Source: Calonectria ilicicola
Lineage: Eukaryota > Ascomycota > Sordariomycetes > Hypocreales > Nectriaceae
Direction of reading: 5' to 3'
Length of the DNA stretch: 64,000 nucleotides
NCBI GenBank assembly: GCA_020809705.1
Contig: CP085829.1
Location: 1,302,001-1,366,000, forward strand
Shown here: positions 1 to 11,456 of the stretch, one piece after another
How the letters are laid out: each line of letters begins with the position of its first letter
How positions within the stretch are numbered: position 1 is the first letter of the stretch
Program-made: the position numbers and the translations under genes
Notes under the pieces: model-generated
Told to the model about the DNA's origin: nothing
What the model saw: only the letters and a program-made list of their open reading frames with translations
The model's database searches: none

Positions 1-444
1 CATGTTTTGTATAATTTATGGGCGGCCAAATTGGTCACAGCCTTACCTCGTCGGTTTCAACTTTTCACAACCGGATGCGACGGATGAAACATCCGAGAAA
101 CCAGAACAAAGTGCCAGCTTTAACTTGTACCGGCATCCATCTGCACAGGGTATTCCCGGGGAGTCTTACCGTAAAGTCTTTGATATTTACAGCATGGGGA
201 TTGTTTCATTGGAGATTGGCATATGGCGTCAGGCGTGGAGCTTATGGCGAGAAGGAACAAGCGCGATTCAGTTTAGTGCTCTAGTTATTCGGAAGACATC
301 CGATCTTTTGGGACATTATATGGGATCACAGTACCAAAGTACGGTTCTAAAATGCTCAATGGTGACTTAGAGAAAAGAAAGGATTCGGTGGTTAGAGCTT
401 TCTACTTGGAGGTGGTTGAAGTGATTGGAGAGCTAGCCGAATAA
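1..444 (+). pseudogene. C-terminal fragment of a HeLo/kinase-like protein, frameshifted
   Basis: The reading frame open from base 2 encodes a kinase-like C-lobe of the sort found in fungal HeLo (prion-inhibition/propagation) proteins: a YLVGFNFS stretch, then FNLYRHPSAQG, then a FDIYSMGIVSLEIGIW segment resembling the helix-F region of kinase folds. The N-terminal part lies outside the window. Around base 345-352 the frame is lost, because the frame from 352 (MLNGDLEK...FYLEVVEVIGELAE) gives the natural-looking C-terminus and ends with TAA at 442-444, whereas the first frame stops at 368-370. The residues just before the break also look worn. I read it as a pseudogene. Such proteins take part in heterokaryon incompatibility and programmed cell death; family placement is from remembered motifs. 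Confidence 0.5.
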
Positions 445-1043
445 TAGACATGGTACTGGCAAAATAAAAGTTGAATGATTATTTTCCTCGGGAAGCATGA
501 AAGTAGAAAAGATCAATGTGATATCTGTGTCGAAAATAGTGAGACACATCCGTCCAACCAAAAACTCTTGTGGCAGACGGGATTAGAGGTTGGCGGTAGT
601 TTCCTGCCATCTATATTATGATATTGCTTCAGTTCTATGGTCAATAAAGCATTCTGCAATAGCCCAATTGGACATTCAATATTGGCTTTTGGATGAACTC
701 TAGTTTGGGTGTTTGAACTTTATTATGATTACAATAAGGGTTAGGGTTAGGGTCCCACAACCATGATATCCCCACGCTCAGGTTTCTTCCCTTTTTAGTT
801 CAAAAAATCCTATAAAGTGCTATTATTCTTGCCAGATACTGTTGATATGACTGTTTTATACCAAAATTCTAAATTCCGGATTCTATAGTTCATTTTAAAT
901 ACATGATCAAGTAGCATGTCATAATTCTATTGTCTTGATGAGAATCTTTAATTGCCAATGGAGCAAAAAAGGTGCCAACAGTTTTCTCAACTTCGGACAA
1001 AAGATTTAACATTCATCATTGACATAAAGGATGTGTTCTAAAT
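445..1043. other. Gene-free spacer
   Basis: This AT-rich spacer lies between the kinase-like fragment and the 3' end of the polyketide synthase. It holds the short TTAGGG tract at 738-752. No other feature was recognised. Confidence 0.5.
738..752 (+). repeat. Short interstitial telomere-type repeat
   Basis: Two and a half units of TTAGGG (GGGTTAGGGTTAGGG) lie in the spacer downstream of the polyketide synthase. TTAGGG is the usual telomere unit of filamentous ascomycetes. An internal copy may mark an old break repair or a telomere-linked binding site (telobox). A longer copy on the same strand lies at 61989-62007. Confidence 0.7.
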
Positions 1044-4000
1044 CTAATACAGAAACCCGACATTTTTCCAACCTTGAATGTACATTTTCAACAAATCTTG
1101 ATCAATCGGCCCCAGTCCTCTTAGTGTCGCCGAATGTTCCCGGCTGCGTGTGGTATCCAATATCATTCCTCCACAAGACATGCGTGTGAAGTCCGCCTCG
1201 AAAAACTCCACTAGTAGTGCCGATGGGTTTTGTGAGATCAAGCTTGGTGGGAATTGGCGGACCCTATCTAACCATTCACCATATGGAATGACATTTTTCC
1301 CTGAGATACCAAGCAAGGGTGAAAGCATAGAAATCATCTCAGGCCAAGATTGTCGCACGGGGTTTTCAATATGGTAGATGGGATATGCAGGTTGCTCTCC
1401 CATCAATAATTCTCCCAGCGTAGCTGCGACATCATTGACTGGGCACCAAGACAAAACACCGGTCAAATCTGGCAGAGCGCCAAGAGTCTGAGGATTTGAT
1501 CAAATGAATCAAATGCTCGACTGGGTTCCAAAAGCCGTTCAGTTTCGAACCGGAGATTTGACCCACCCTTACAGCCATGACGCGGAAATGTTTTGGACTC
1601 TTGTGCAGTGTCTCATCCAACAATCGTTCGCAAATTAGTTTGGCATCGGCATAACCCATTGGCAAGGCAGAATCTGCATTGAATCTCTGTTCAGGAACAA
1701 CAGCTTCACCACTTCGGAAAGGGTGGCAGCCTGCGACTGAGACAGAAGAGACAAATTGAAATCCCACTGGCCGACTGCTTGATGGTCGTCGACTGGCAGC
1801 CTCGCGGCAAAGGTCAATCAAGTTTCGCATTGTTTTGAATTGAGGTTCAAATCCATTCGTAGGACGTGTCATACTCATAGCCCAAGCGTTGTGGACGACG
1901 TCGGTAGCGGTATCGGCAAGGTGCTCATAGTTGGTAGCTGAAAGACCTAACATGTTTGCAGAGGAGTTGGTTTCGATAATCTCAAGTTTTGACAGGGCAT
2001 GCTGATTCAAGACAAGGCCTCGGGATCTTAGAGCCTCATACTGTCGAGTATTGGAGTCCGAGGTGCTCAACCGATTGAAACAGATGACTTTGTGGACGTC
2101 TGGTTGCGACGCAAAGTATGCCACGAGATGAGACCCAAGACTTCCTGTGCCACCTGTCACCAACACACAGCGACGAGGGTCATCGGTGACAGAAGACGAG
2201 ATTGGGGCAGCGTCCAAGGGACCAAAGTCTCTGGTATTTTTTTGACAAACGTGTCAATTACAACTTGGCGCGAAGCAGAGTCAGTCATCAGATTCACAGG
2301 AGGCGAGGGAGGTATAGATACCCGTTCGTGTTGTTGGCCAGAGGCCAGTGCAATAATGACTCGCTGAATTGTATTTTCGGGAAGATTGCCGTCAGACCAG
2401 TCAACATGTCCGTATCCGTTGGCGTGCATGACCTTTTGCCAGTGCTCAGGTTGGGAGAGGGCGTGCTGGCGCCCGTCGTCGAAGAGCCACCATCCTTCGA
2501 CGAGACCGAAAACTGAATCAACCCATGGCAGTGCTTCAGTCATTTCAAGCATGATGAGGAATCCATCAGGACGGAGCACACGGTGGATGTTCTTAGTTGT
2601 AACCGTCAGATTGTGGGTTGCGTGCACACAGTTAGTTGCGAGTACGACGTGCTGGCTCTCCAGGAGCTGACTCGGAGGGGTTTTCTCAATGTCGATAACC
2701 TCGAACCGCATCCAAGGGTACGCCTTGAACCTCTTTCGCAGTCCCGCTACCAGTGAAGGCGAGATATCCGTAGCCGTGTAGCAAAAAGGGAGGCCTGAGC
2801 GGGCAAGCAGAGGGATCAGACCCGAAGTCGTACCACCAGTGCCTGCACCAACCTCCAAGATGTTGATCGGCTCGTTCTGTGGCGGAAGTCGGGCCAGCCA
2901 GGTATCCACGAAATGCTGCAGTTGATGTAGCCACGCAAGATTGATGGGCGATTTACCGTACATACCGGAGGCAAGCTCGCGGCCCTCGGCACTGCCAAAG
3001 AGCAGCTGAATGCCCTCCATCTTTCCACTTAAGCACTCACCCAGCTTGACTCCAGTCAGACTTGTTAGTTTGCGATCATATGAGTGCTCTGGATAATCGC
3101 GCAAGAGTTCCTGGAGTAGGACATCTGCTGACTTGCTGGGAGTGGGTATAGTCGTTCTGGTAATAGTGGATCCCTGAATGTCTACGATTCGAGCCTTCTC
3201 AAGGAGACCATACAGCACATCAACGACTTTAGTGTGCCGAGTGGGATGGCTGATACGCTCGAATGTCTCGCCTGGCAGTGCGGCGCGAAGATTACAGCCA
3301 AAGTGCACAAACGCATCCAATGTGTGCACAACAACGAGTTCAGTCAATCTCGGATTGACGTGTTTTGAATAGCCGCTAAGACCACATTGTTTAATGAACT
3401 CATCGGTCAGCTGTCGCGCTTCAGAGAAAGCATTAACAACGGAAAACTCTTCAATCTGCCGCGTGGGTGGGATATTGAAGTAGTTGTCAGTTTCCACATC
3501 CAGACTTGGCTCATCCACTTCATCTGCGAGATCTTCGTCATCCTCACTGCTATTCTCGTCAACACCTGAGGAGTCAGAGGCTCCAAGGTTCACCTGGACG
3601 CAGTTTACCAAGCTTCGAACATCCGACATCTCCATGAGTTCTTCCAACTCGAACTTGATGCTGAATTCCTTTTCAACTTCTCTGGCAACCTCCATTGCCA
3701 ACAAAGAGTCGATGCCTAGCTCAACCAGGTCAGAGCCAAGTTGGATGTCCTCGGGCTCAAGACCAAGAAGAGTGCAGAAGAGCTTACGAACGCCACTCAA
3801 TATGTCAACACTCGGGCTCCTCTTGGCTGCAGGCGCTTTCTTGGAAGGCTTAGGAGCGCTCATGGGTTTAGTGACTGGCTTAGGGATGGCCTCGACTGGA
3901 GCCACAATAACAGGGATGGTTGATGAGGCCGGAGTCGTGGCGGGTACTCGATTCAATAGACGAGATATGGCAGCAACAGATACCTCGACAAAATGAAGAC

Positions 4001-7000
4001 CTAGGATAACCCACACCAATTTACCGTTAGAAGAGTCGAAGACGAACAAGTCGCTCACGTACTCCTTGGGTGAAGGCTGGTGGTGACGCGCGTAGATGTC
4101 CCATTGACTTGGTCGCGCATCCATAGGGACACTAGGAGATCTAATCCACTGGTCTACACGGTTGGACAGATACAGCTTTCCAGCTTCGGAGTCAGTCATA
4201 CAGTTCAAGAAGATACCAGCCACCTGGCAAAAGGTGTCACCAAGGCCAACACTGAGAATGCTGCCCTTCTTATCCTGCTTCAAAATGCGACCTGCTGACT
4301 CATTGCCGATCGAGGCAATCTTCTGTAAGCCTCTGTAGTCATCATGATTATACTACACAACACCGGAAAACGCCTTGTAGATGTTGCGGCTACCTTGGAT
4401 GACCTGGTCGGCTTCTTGTCCATCGAGAATGGCGAGGGCACGTCGGCGGTCTGCCAGACGTTCATACTTGGCAAAGCTGTGCACAGAGTCCTGGGCAGTT
4501 GGGAAGTAGAGTCGGCCAGAGACATGCTTGGTTGGCTTGCCAGCCGCATTGTTCTTGTCCGTGCTGGTGATGCAGAAATTCCAGGCTGATGGTTCATCCC
4601 CGACCTTGTGCGCATCAAGCCAGACCAGCTTTGAGTCGTCAATGCACAATGGCGCATCGCTCTCCATATCTTGAAGTTCAGGCATTACCTCGGACTCTTG
4701 GGCCAGAGTCTGGAGTGCATCTCTGGCAATCACTTGCTGGAGCATGCTTGGGCAAATTGGAGCAGTTTGCACAATAATATGGGCGCTCACGTATTCCTTG
4801 AACTCCTCTGAGGTGGTATTAACCTAGAAGCGCGCGTGCTTCTTGATTGTATCAGTATAGCCCAAGAAGGTCCAAAGTCCAGGAGCCGGAGCTTGCACTT
4901 GAGCCACAGGTGCAGTGATAGTCTTGGGCTCGAGCTTATGACGCTGAAGCCAGTGTCGAGACTTTTCGAATTGATAAGGTAGCAAGAGAAGAACTGGGTA
5001 CGCTGAGGCCTTCTTGGAATGCCCCCAGAAAGAAATGCTCAGACCCTCTTTCCAAAGGTTCATTGTGGCATCTGTGATATTCTGGACTGCTCCAGAATTT
5101 GTGATGTTGATCGACTGGAAGGTCATGCCCTTGGATCCCACCGCTCGGCTAGCCATAGTGGTAATGCCCGAGCCAGATCCCATCTCAAGCCAGATTCTGG
5201 ATGGGTATTGAGATGCAAGTCTCTGCGCAGCATTGTGGAAATAGACAGGATCTCTCATATGGGAAGCAAAGACCTTTGCAGAGACTGGACCAGTAAGCGA
5301 ATTCTTAGTAGCCCTCTCGAGGGGAATGATAGGGTCGCGGAAAGTGAGCTCATTTCCAAGCTTCTCAAGTTCAGGCACAAGTGGCTCGACAAGAGCGGAG
5401 TGGAAAGCATTCGTGACATCCAAAGGCTTCATCTTGATTCCGCATGCGTGGTCAGCTGAAATATTCTCTTTCAACTGTTCCATCGCTTTAGTAGTGCCAG
5501 ACAAGGTAAAGCTTCGAGGACCGTTGAAACAAGCAATCTTGACGGGAATCTCTTTAGAGTTTTCTTCGTTGGCCTGGTGGACCAGCTTCTCCACGGTCGC
5601 CAACTCACCATCAACAGCCATCATGGAGCCACTATCAGGGCCCCATTTCTCTTCTATGAGACGTGCGCGAGTTGCAATCATGTTTAGAGTATCTCTGACT
5701 GGAAGCATGCCGGAAATGCACATTGCTGTGAGCTCTCCAAAACTGTGACCGACGAGCGCTGCGACTTTCACACCGCTTTCAATCCAGCTCTTTGCGCATG
5801 AGTATTGCAAAGCAAACTGCATGGTCTGTAACTCAACAATGCTATCTCTAGGTGTTCGCTCAAAGATGGCTGGAATGATGCCACCAAGACCAAGAGACAG
5901 GCAAATTTCACGGCATTCGTCAAGGTGGGTACGCAAGGACTTGAAGTTATCATAAGCCTCACGATCCAGGCCAATGAAGTTGGACCTTTGGCCACCGAAG
6001 CAGAGAATGACTGGTCGCAATGAGTCGGATCGAGACATTGCAGCTAAATCACCCCATCCAGCTGCAAAGTTATCCAGCTTCGTCTGAAGTTCTTCAATAG
6101 TGCTGCAACTGAAAATAAGTGCTTGTCCAAGAGAGCGATTAGACTGGCGTTCAAGTTGATACGACAAGTTACTTATCGTGAAGCGAGGGTCAGCGCTTTT
6201 TCGAGTCCGAAGGAATTGCGAAAGCTTGGTAGCGTAGGCCTTCAGCGCCCGCTCATCAAAACCTGAGATTCAAAATGGACGAGGTGACATGGGTGCCTCA
6301 CCAGATACATGAGAATCGTCTGGACGACTGGCGAGGAGGTCTTGCGTGACGACCAGTGAGGCGTTGGAGCCTGAAGCACCGTAGTTATTCAGCAGGGCAG
6401 CCTTAAAGTCCGAATCCCAAATTTCGAGTTTCTTGGAGATTTCAATGTTGTCTGACAGCGAAGCATTAAGCTTGGAGCTGATCTTCTGGAAGCTAGCCTG
6501 GGGAGGGATGGCACCGTTGTAGATCATGAGGAGCAGCTTGATCAAACCAGCGATACCAGAGGCACACTCCAGATGGCCAATATGACCTTTAACCGATCCC
6601 AAAGTGAGAGACTTTGCACGACCAGACCCGCCCATTACATTAGGAACGCTCTCGTACTCTGCCTTGTCTCCAACTTGAGTACCAGTGCCATGGGCCTCAA
6701 CAACAGATATCTGCTTAGGATCAAGCCTTGCCTTGCGAATAACGCCAGCGAAGATGTCGGACAGGGAACCCACGCTAGGAGCGGTGATGGCGGAGATGTT
6801 CTCGTTTTGGTTTACACAGGAAGCCTTGATCACACCAAGAATCTGATCGCCGTCCTTAATTGCGTCGGATCGCTTCTTCAAAAAGACGGCACCAGCACCC
6901 TCACCTCGACAGTATCCATCAGCAGCCTCATCAAATGGCTTACACTGGCCTGTTGCGCTTAGGAAGGAGGCGCCATCTAGATTCTGGTACTATTCTGGGT

Positions 7001-8804
7001 TTGTCATGATGCTGGTACCTCCAGCAATGGCGGCGTCACACTCGCCGCTGAGGATAGCTTTGCACGCATGGTGAACTGCCAAAGCAGACGACGAGCACGC
7101 CGTATCAATTGTCAGACTGGGTCCACTCCAGCCAAAGAAATGACTGATCTTTCCTGCGGCGAACGCCTTGAGATTTCCTGTCGCTGTATAAGCCGTGGCA
7201 GCATGGCAGGCAACGTTATCCTCATGATCAGCCACTCCAATACCAACATAGCATCCAACACACTTGCTAGCGTCCGGCTTATTAAAATAGCCAGATTGCT
7301 CCGTCGCCTGGTAAGCTACCTGCAGGATCAATCGGTGCTGAGGGTCAGTCGACACCATCTCTCTTGGGGTCTTCTTGAAGAACTTGTGATCGAAAGCATC
7401 GTGGTCCCGCATGAAGTTACCAAACCACTTCTTCTTAGGATCATTTTCACGGAATGCGGATTGCTCAAAGTCGACTCGACTGGCAGGGACCACTGTGTGT
7501 TGTGACTGTCCACCACACAAAGTATCCCAAAATTCTTGCACATCATTTCCACCCGGGAGATGGCAAGCTATGCCAACCACAACAATCTCATCATCATATA
7601 TAGGATCTAGCAGAGCGTAGAGTGGTGTCGGCAATTTGCTCGATTCAGGTTGAATATCCATAGCATACGCCAAATGGGAGTCAAGCTTGCGCGTGAACCA
7701 CTGTGGCACAAAGCGCTGGCTTCCAAAGGCAACCACGGGGGACTTTTTGCCTGATGCAGACAGGTGAATTTCCGTAAACATTTTATGCCACTCAGCTCGA
7801 TCAGTCAACATTGCTCTGCTAGCGGTGTGATGGAGCTTGCCAGTTGCATCAAACTTGTTGCCATCGACAGCTCGCGTAGTGAATGCGAGCTTCGAGGCAT
7901 CCGCAAACTGAAACGAGGGCTCTGAGTCGAAAAATTCCAAAAGAGAACACGTCTGGTTCTCTCTGCTTGCGCAGTGAAATGGTCCTCGCAGAGCGGTCTC
8001 AGTAAAAACAATACCAGCATTTTTCAGCTGTTTACAGAGTGCAGGTGCGTCTGTCTTAAGCACAGTAATGGTAGATAGTCGGGCTTCTGAGACGACTGAA
8101 ATATAGGCCTAGTGCTACGTTAGTATCCTGTAGGTATTGATGGCTGTACTCTGACTTACGTCCTCGAATTGCTCCATGATGTTGTTCAACTTTTCTTCTG
8201 CAACCTGAGAGGTCCATCCAACAGCCAGAGACTGCCACTTCAGTTGTTCACCAGAAGTGACATCTCCAACATCAACAAGTGCTCCAATGGCCATTGCCAT
8301 TCTAATGGCGGCCGCGCCATGTTCTTGCAGTTCCTCCAGTGTCGCAGAGATTGCGACAGCTGCTGTCGTCAGAAGTCCGGTGCAAAGGCCAACGGTTTCC
8401 ATTTCACATTTGAAAACATCTCGAAGGTTCTCATTCAATGCAATGGTTGGCTTCAACAACGTCAAGAACCGAGTGTACTGGGCTAGCTGTATTGTTACGA
8501 CCAACGGCGTAACGAGAATGTTGGGCAGCGGAAACAGATTATCAGGCAAACCGCCTTTTTTGATCCATTGAGTCAACAATTGCAGGTGCTCGAAGCCCTG
8601 GAAGGCTGCCAATTCGTCGTGTGCGTCTGCAACATTTTGCCAGTCATTTTCTAGTCGCAGTAAAGTCTCCACCATCCATTCAAAGTTAGGTGTGTTTAGC
8701 AAAAGAGTCCTGAGCTCCCGCGCCGTCGTGGCGTTAATGGTTGGATCCTGAGGTCCAAACACAAGCACAAGGCCCCCTGCGTTATTTGAAGAAGATTGAT
8801 TCAT
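1044..8804 (-). pseudogene. Non-reducing polyketide synthase SAT-KS-AT-PT-ACP-MT-R, multiply broken
   Basis: This is a 7.7-kb methyl-orcinaldehyde-type NR-PKS gene. In order it encodes SAT (GLCTG cysteine near 8385, GPFH histidine), KS (DTACSSS near 7100, VEAHGTGT, GHIGH), AT (GHSFG), PT, ACP (LGIDSLL near 3712), C-methyltransferase (LEVGAGTGG) and an NAD(P)-dependent reductive-release domain (VTGGTGSLG). One 51-nt intron (8109-8159) fits GT...AG. The frame is interrupted by TAG at 6990-6992 and TGA at 6270-6272 (both where the family has Trp), TAG at 4824-4826 (expected Gln) and TAG at 4353-4355. Two frame changes follow, one at a 7-base A/T run (2237-2243) and one near 1485-1495. No intron explains the stops, because family-like sequence continues on both sides. 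Active-site residues survive, so the loss looks fairly recent. By family, the product would be a methylated aromatic aldehyde. Confidence 0.9.
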
Positions 8805-9914
8805 GGTTGAAAATATTTATCGTCTAAAGCGTTGAGGCTTGATTGTTTAGATAATTTAGTTGCCATTTGGATCCGTTCATGATCTAGACTGCCAGTTATA
8901 AAAACAGAAATCATCTCGATTATTCCAATAATAGCTACTAACGATCTCAAACCCAAGTCAAGTTCTGCGTGTCTACAATCTTGAGACCAATGGTATCTGC
9001 TGAAATCATAAACTTGCAGTTTGTGCGGACGGAGAAACCTAGGTAAGCTTCTAAATTAATTTCGCCGTTCAATCCAACCAACAAAACTTACAGCTACACT
9101 TATTAATCAAAACTTTTCTTGCGTTACCAAAACGCTTGTCCAGCGGCTTATTTTGCACCACCAAAACATGTTCAGCTATTGACTCAAGGCAGTTAGTCGC
9201 TGCGCCCTGCTGCATCCAGCGTCCACTTTTGGCCAACCGTTCAACAAACGCGTCAGCCGCAAATATTAGCGATGTCCCGATGTTTTCTGTATCCTTTTTC
9301 TATTTTTATTTTCATTGACTCAGTTAGAGTTCATAATTTTTCGAGAATGAGACACGAGACACAGAGCAAACAGGCATAGTCTTCGAAGCTATACCAAATC
9401 ATGGCCGAAGTAGCGAAAAAGACAAAACAGGTATAATTACCTTGCTTAAGGTTGCAATAAACAGGGCGTCGGTTTGTTCGGGGGGCCTGGTTGGAGGGTT
9501 CAAAGAATTTGCTGGGATAAAAAAGTTTGAGGTCCATAGCAAAGGAATGAGGCAGGAGCATTACTTTTCGCCCAGGCAGGCGATGACCAGGATACGAAAC
9601 ATTATGCTTGCAATGCGGCACGACTAGACAAACAGCACACAATAGCCAGGCAAATAATTCCAAATGAATCGAAATGGAATAAAGCGATAACAAAAAACTT
9701 AACAGTGAAACGATATCATAAAAATGAATAGATACGTATAGGTGTCATGTCTGACATCATGTCAGCGTGGTTGTTGAAATAAAACTCCGGGTAAGCAAGC
9801 GGAGTTACTTTTTGATCAGTTTAGTCAAAGCTGTACTTCTACTTAATACATGCGCGAAGACATGAGGCTCTGTAGGTAGCCATTGCAAAATTGAATTGCA
9901 AAATCTCCCCTGAA
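8805..9914. other. Divergent promoter region between PKS and SDR
   Basis: The synthase and the SDR are transcribed away from each other across these 1.1 kb. It holds the CCG-N10-CGG inverted repeat at 9783-9806 and a small palindrome at 9751-9765 (CTGACAT-C-ATGTCAG). Open frames here, such as 9331-9693 on the minus strand, show no recognisable protein pattern. Confidence 0.5.
9783..9806. promoter_or_regulatory. Candidate Zn2Cys6 site, AACTCCG-N10-CGGAGTT
   Basis: A perfect 7-bp inverted repeat with a 10-bp spacer lies about 110 bp before the SDR start. CGG half-sites in inverted arrangement are the classical target form of Zn2Cys6 regulators. The same CTCCG/CGGAG half-sites recur at 12828-12840 in another divergent promoter of this cluster. 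The cluster regulator at 22710 is the obvious candidate binder, by inference only. Confidence 0.4.
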
Positions 9915-10812
9915 ATGGACAGTAAAAAAATCGTTGTCATCACTGGTAAGTCCTCGCAGACCTCAGCGCTGAAAGGCACCTGACGACTGTAGGTGCAAAC
10001 ACTGGGCTTGGGCTCGAAACGGTCAAATCTCTATGGCGTACCAATGAGAAATATCACATCCTTCTCGGTGGACGAAATCTAGGCAAAGCGCACGTAGCAG
10101 CAGAGGAGGTTGCTTCAGAGCCATCGCCGAGTTCTGTCGAGCCGTTTCAGGTGGATGTTGAAAGCGACAAGTCAATTGATGCAGCTTACAAGCTCATTGC
10201 ATCCAACTATGATCGGATCGACTGCCTCGTGCATAATGCAGGCAAGTGATTCCAAAGGGTATTAAGAATGAAAAGCAACTTATAGATCTTATTTTAGGTG
10301 CGAGCTTTGATGCTTATATCGCTGACGGTCGCATGACAGCTCGCCAAGCATGGAACGAGACGTGGGATGTCAACGTGACAGGAGCGCACATCATGACTAT
10401 GACATTCTTACCCTTGTTAATCAAGTCCAAAGACGCCAGACTGCTGTTCATCACTAGCGGCCTTTCCTCTTTGCATGAATCATTGGACACAGAGAATCCT
10501 GGAAATGTGATTCCACCAGCAGGCCTGCCCAAGCCACTGCCATTTGTTGGTTACCGCTGCACCAAAGCAGGGATGAACATGATGATGGTTGAATGGTCCA
10601 AAAAGTTAAAAAATGATGGCGTAAAAGTGTGGTCGGTCGCCCCTGGCCTCTCAGCTACAGCATTGGGCGGCGATGTCGAGCTTCTAAAGAAGTTGGGCGG
10701 GCAAGATCCCAGCGTTGGAGGACATGTTATTCGACGCGTCATTGAGGGCAAACGCGACGAGGAAGTGGGGCGCGTAGTACGCGAATACGGATCCCAGATC
10801 CAGCCATGGTAG
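9915..10812 (+). CDS. Short-chain dehydrogenase/reductase
   Basis: Three exons (9915-9945, 9993-10241, 10298-10812) give a 264-aa SDR. The N-terminus shows the cofactor motif TGANTGLG, followed by an NAG motif, an ITSGLSSL serine region and a YRCTK catalytic Tyr/Lys pair. This is the full classical SDR layout, so an NAD(P)-dependent carbonyl/alcohol oxidoreduction in the cytosol is expected. The first intron is GT-AG (47 nt). The second (10242-10297) needs a GC-AG boundary (GCAAGT), since the spliced frame NAG-ASFDAY only works there. The gene is divergent from the PKS and is presumably a tailoring enzyme of the cluster. It appears intact, unlike the synthase. The substrate is unknown. Confidence 0.8.
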
Positions 10813-11456
10813 CGGTTGTCGAATTCCACATAGCAACTGTGTTATGCGTAAGTTTTGTGCATTAAATAGATAAAATATTGTTAAATTAAATTTTATCGCT
10901 CGAATTACATGAATGTCGTGGCTCTGCTTGAACTGGAACAATTGTGAAAAACTGATGCTGGTGTTCTGTTCATTATTGAATACAATATCAAACCTATTTG
11001 AAACCAGAGCAGGTCAGATATCCAACTCAACAGAATGCATACGAAATTTATAGAAAATTAATAAATAAAAGATACGGAAAACATCGGGTATTTTTTGTTC
11101 TTTTCAAATTAGCATACAACCATTTTTCGGCACGTAATTATGTATGAATGGTGTTTTATTTCCGTGGTGTAGGGTAGCGAACTTTGGGTGGATCTCGCGT
11201 GAAACCACTGACAGAATCAGCTGGTCTGTGCTGGAAAGTTAATCAACCAGTGGGGAATGCCATTTATTCACTCATCATTATGGCAAAGATCAACAAGTCA
11301 CATTCGGATCTACGTTGTAGCCTAGCAATGTACTCCTTCGTATCTGCATGTGTAGATAGTTCACTACCTGTATTTAACCCGTGCACAATTTGACATGTTG
11401 CTATCTGAGAGAGCCTCGGTTTCACCGCGTCATAATTTGCACTATTCACCACCCTG
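10813..11456. other. Convergent intergenic region
   Basis: These 640 bp hold the 3' ends of the SDR and the oxygenase, which converge here. It is AT-rich. No gene was seen. Confidence 0.5.

Noticed and set aside
2157..2330. An intron explaining the frame change before the reductase domain
   Set aside because: A GTGAAT...CCAG pair exists, but it would remove coding-like sequence, and a homopolymer indel at 2237-2243 is simpler. The point is left open rather than settled.
6990..7060. An intron removing the first PKS stop
   Set aside because: Family-like residues are continuous on both sides of the TAG in the same frame, and no GT...AG pair fits without deleting conserved sequence.
9331..9693. 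120-codon minus-strand frame in the PKS/SDR spacer
   Set aside because: It has odd, Cys/Leu-rich random-looking composition, no family pattern, and lies in a divergent promoter.
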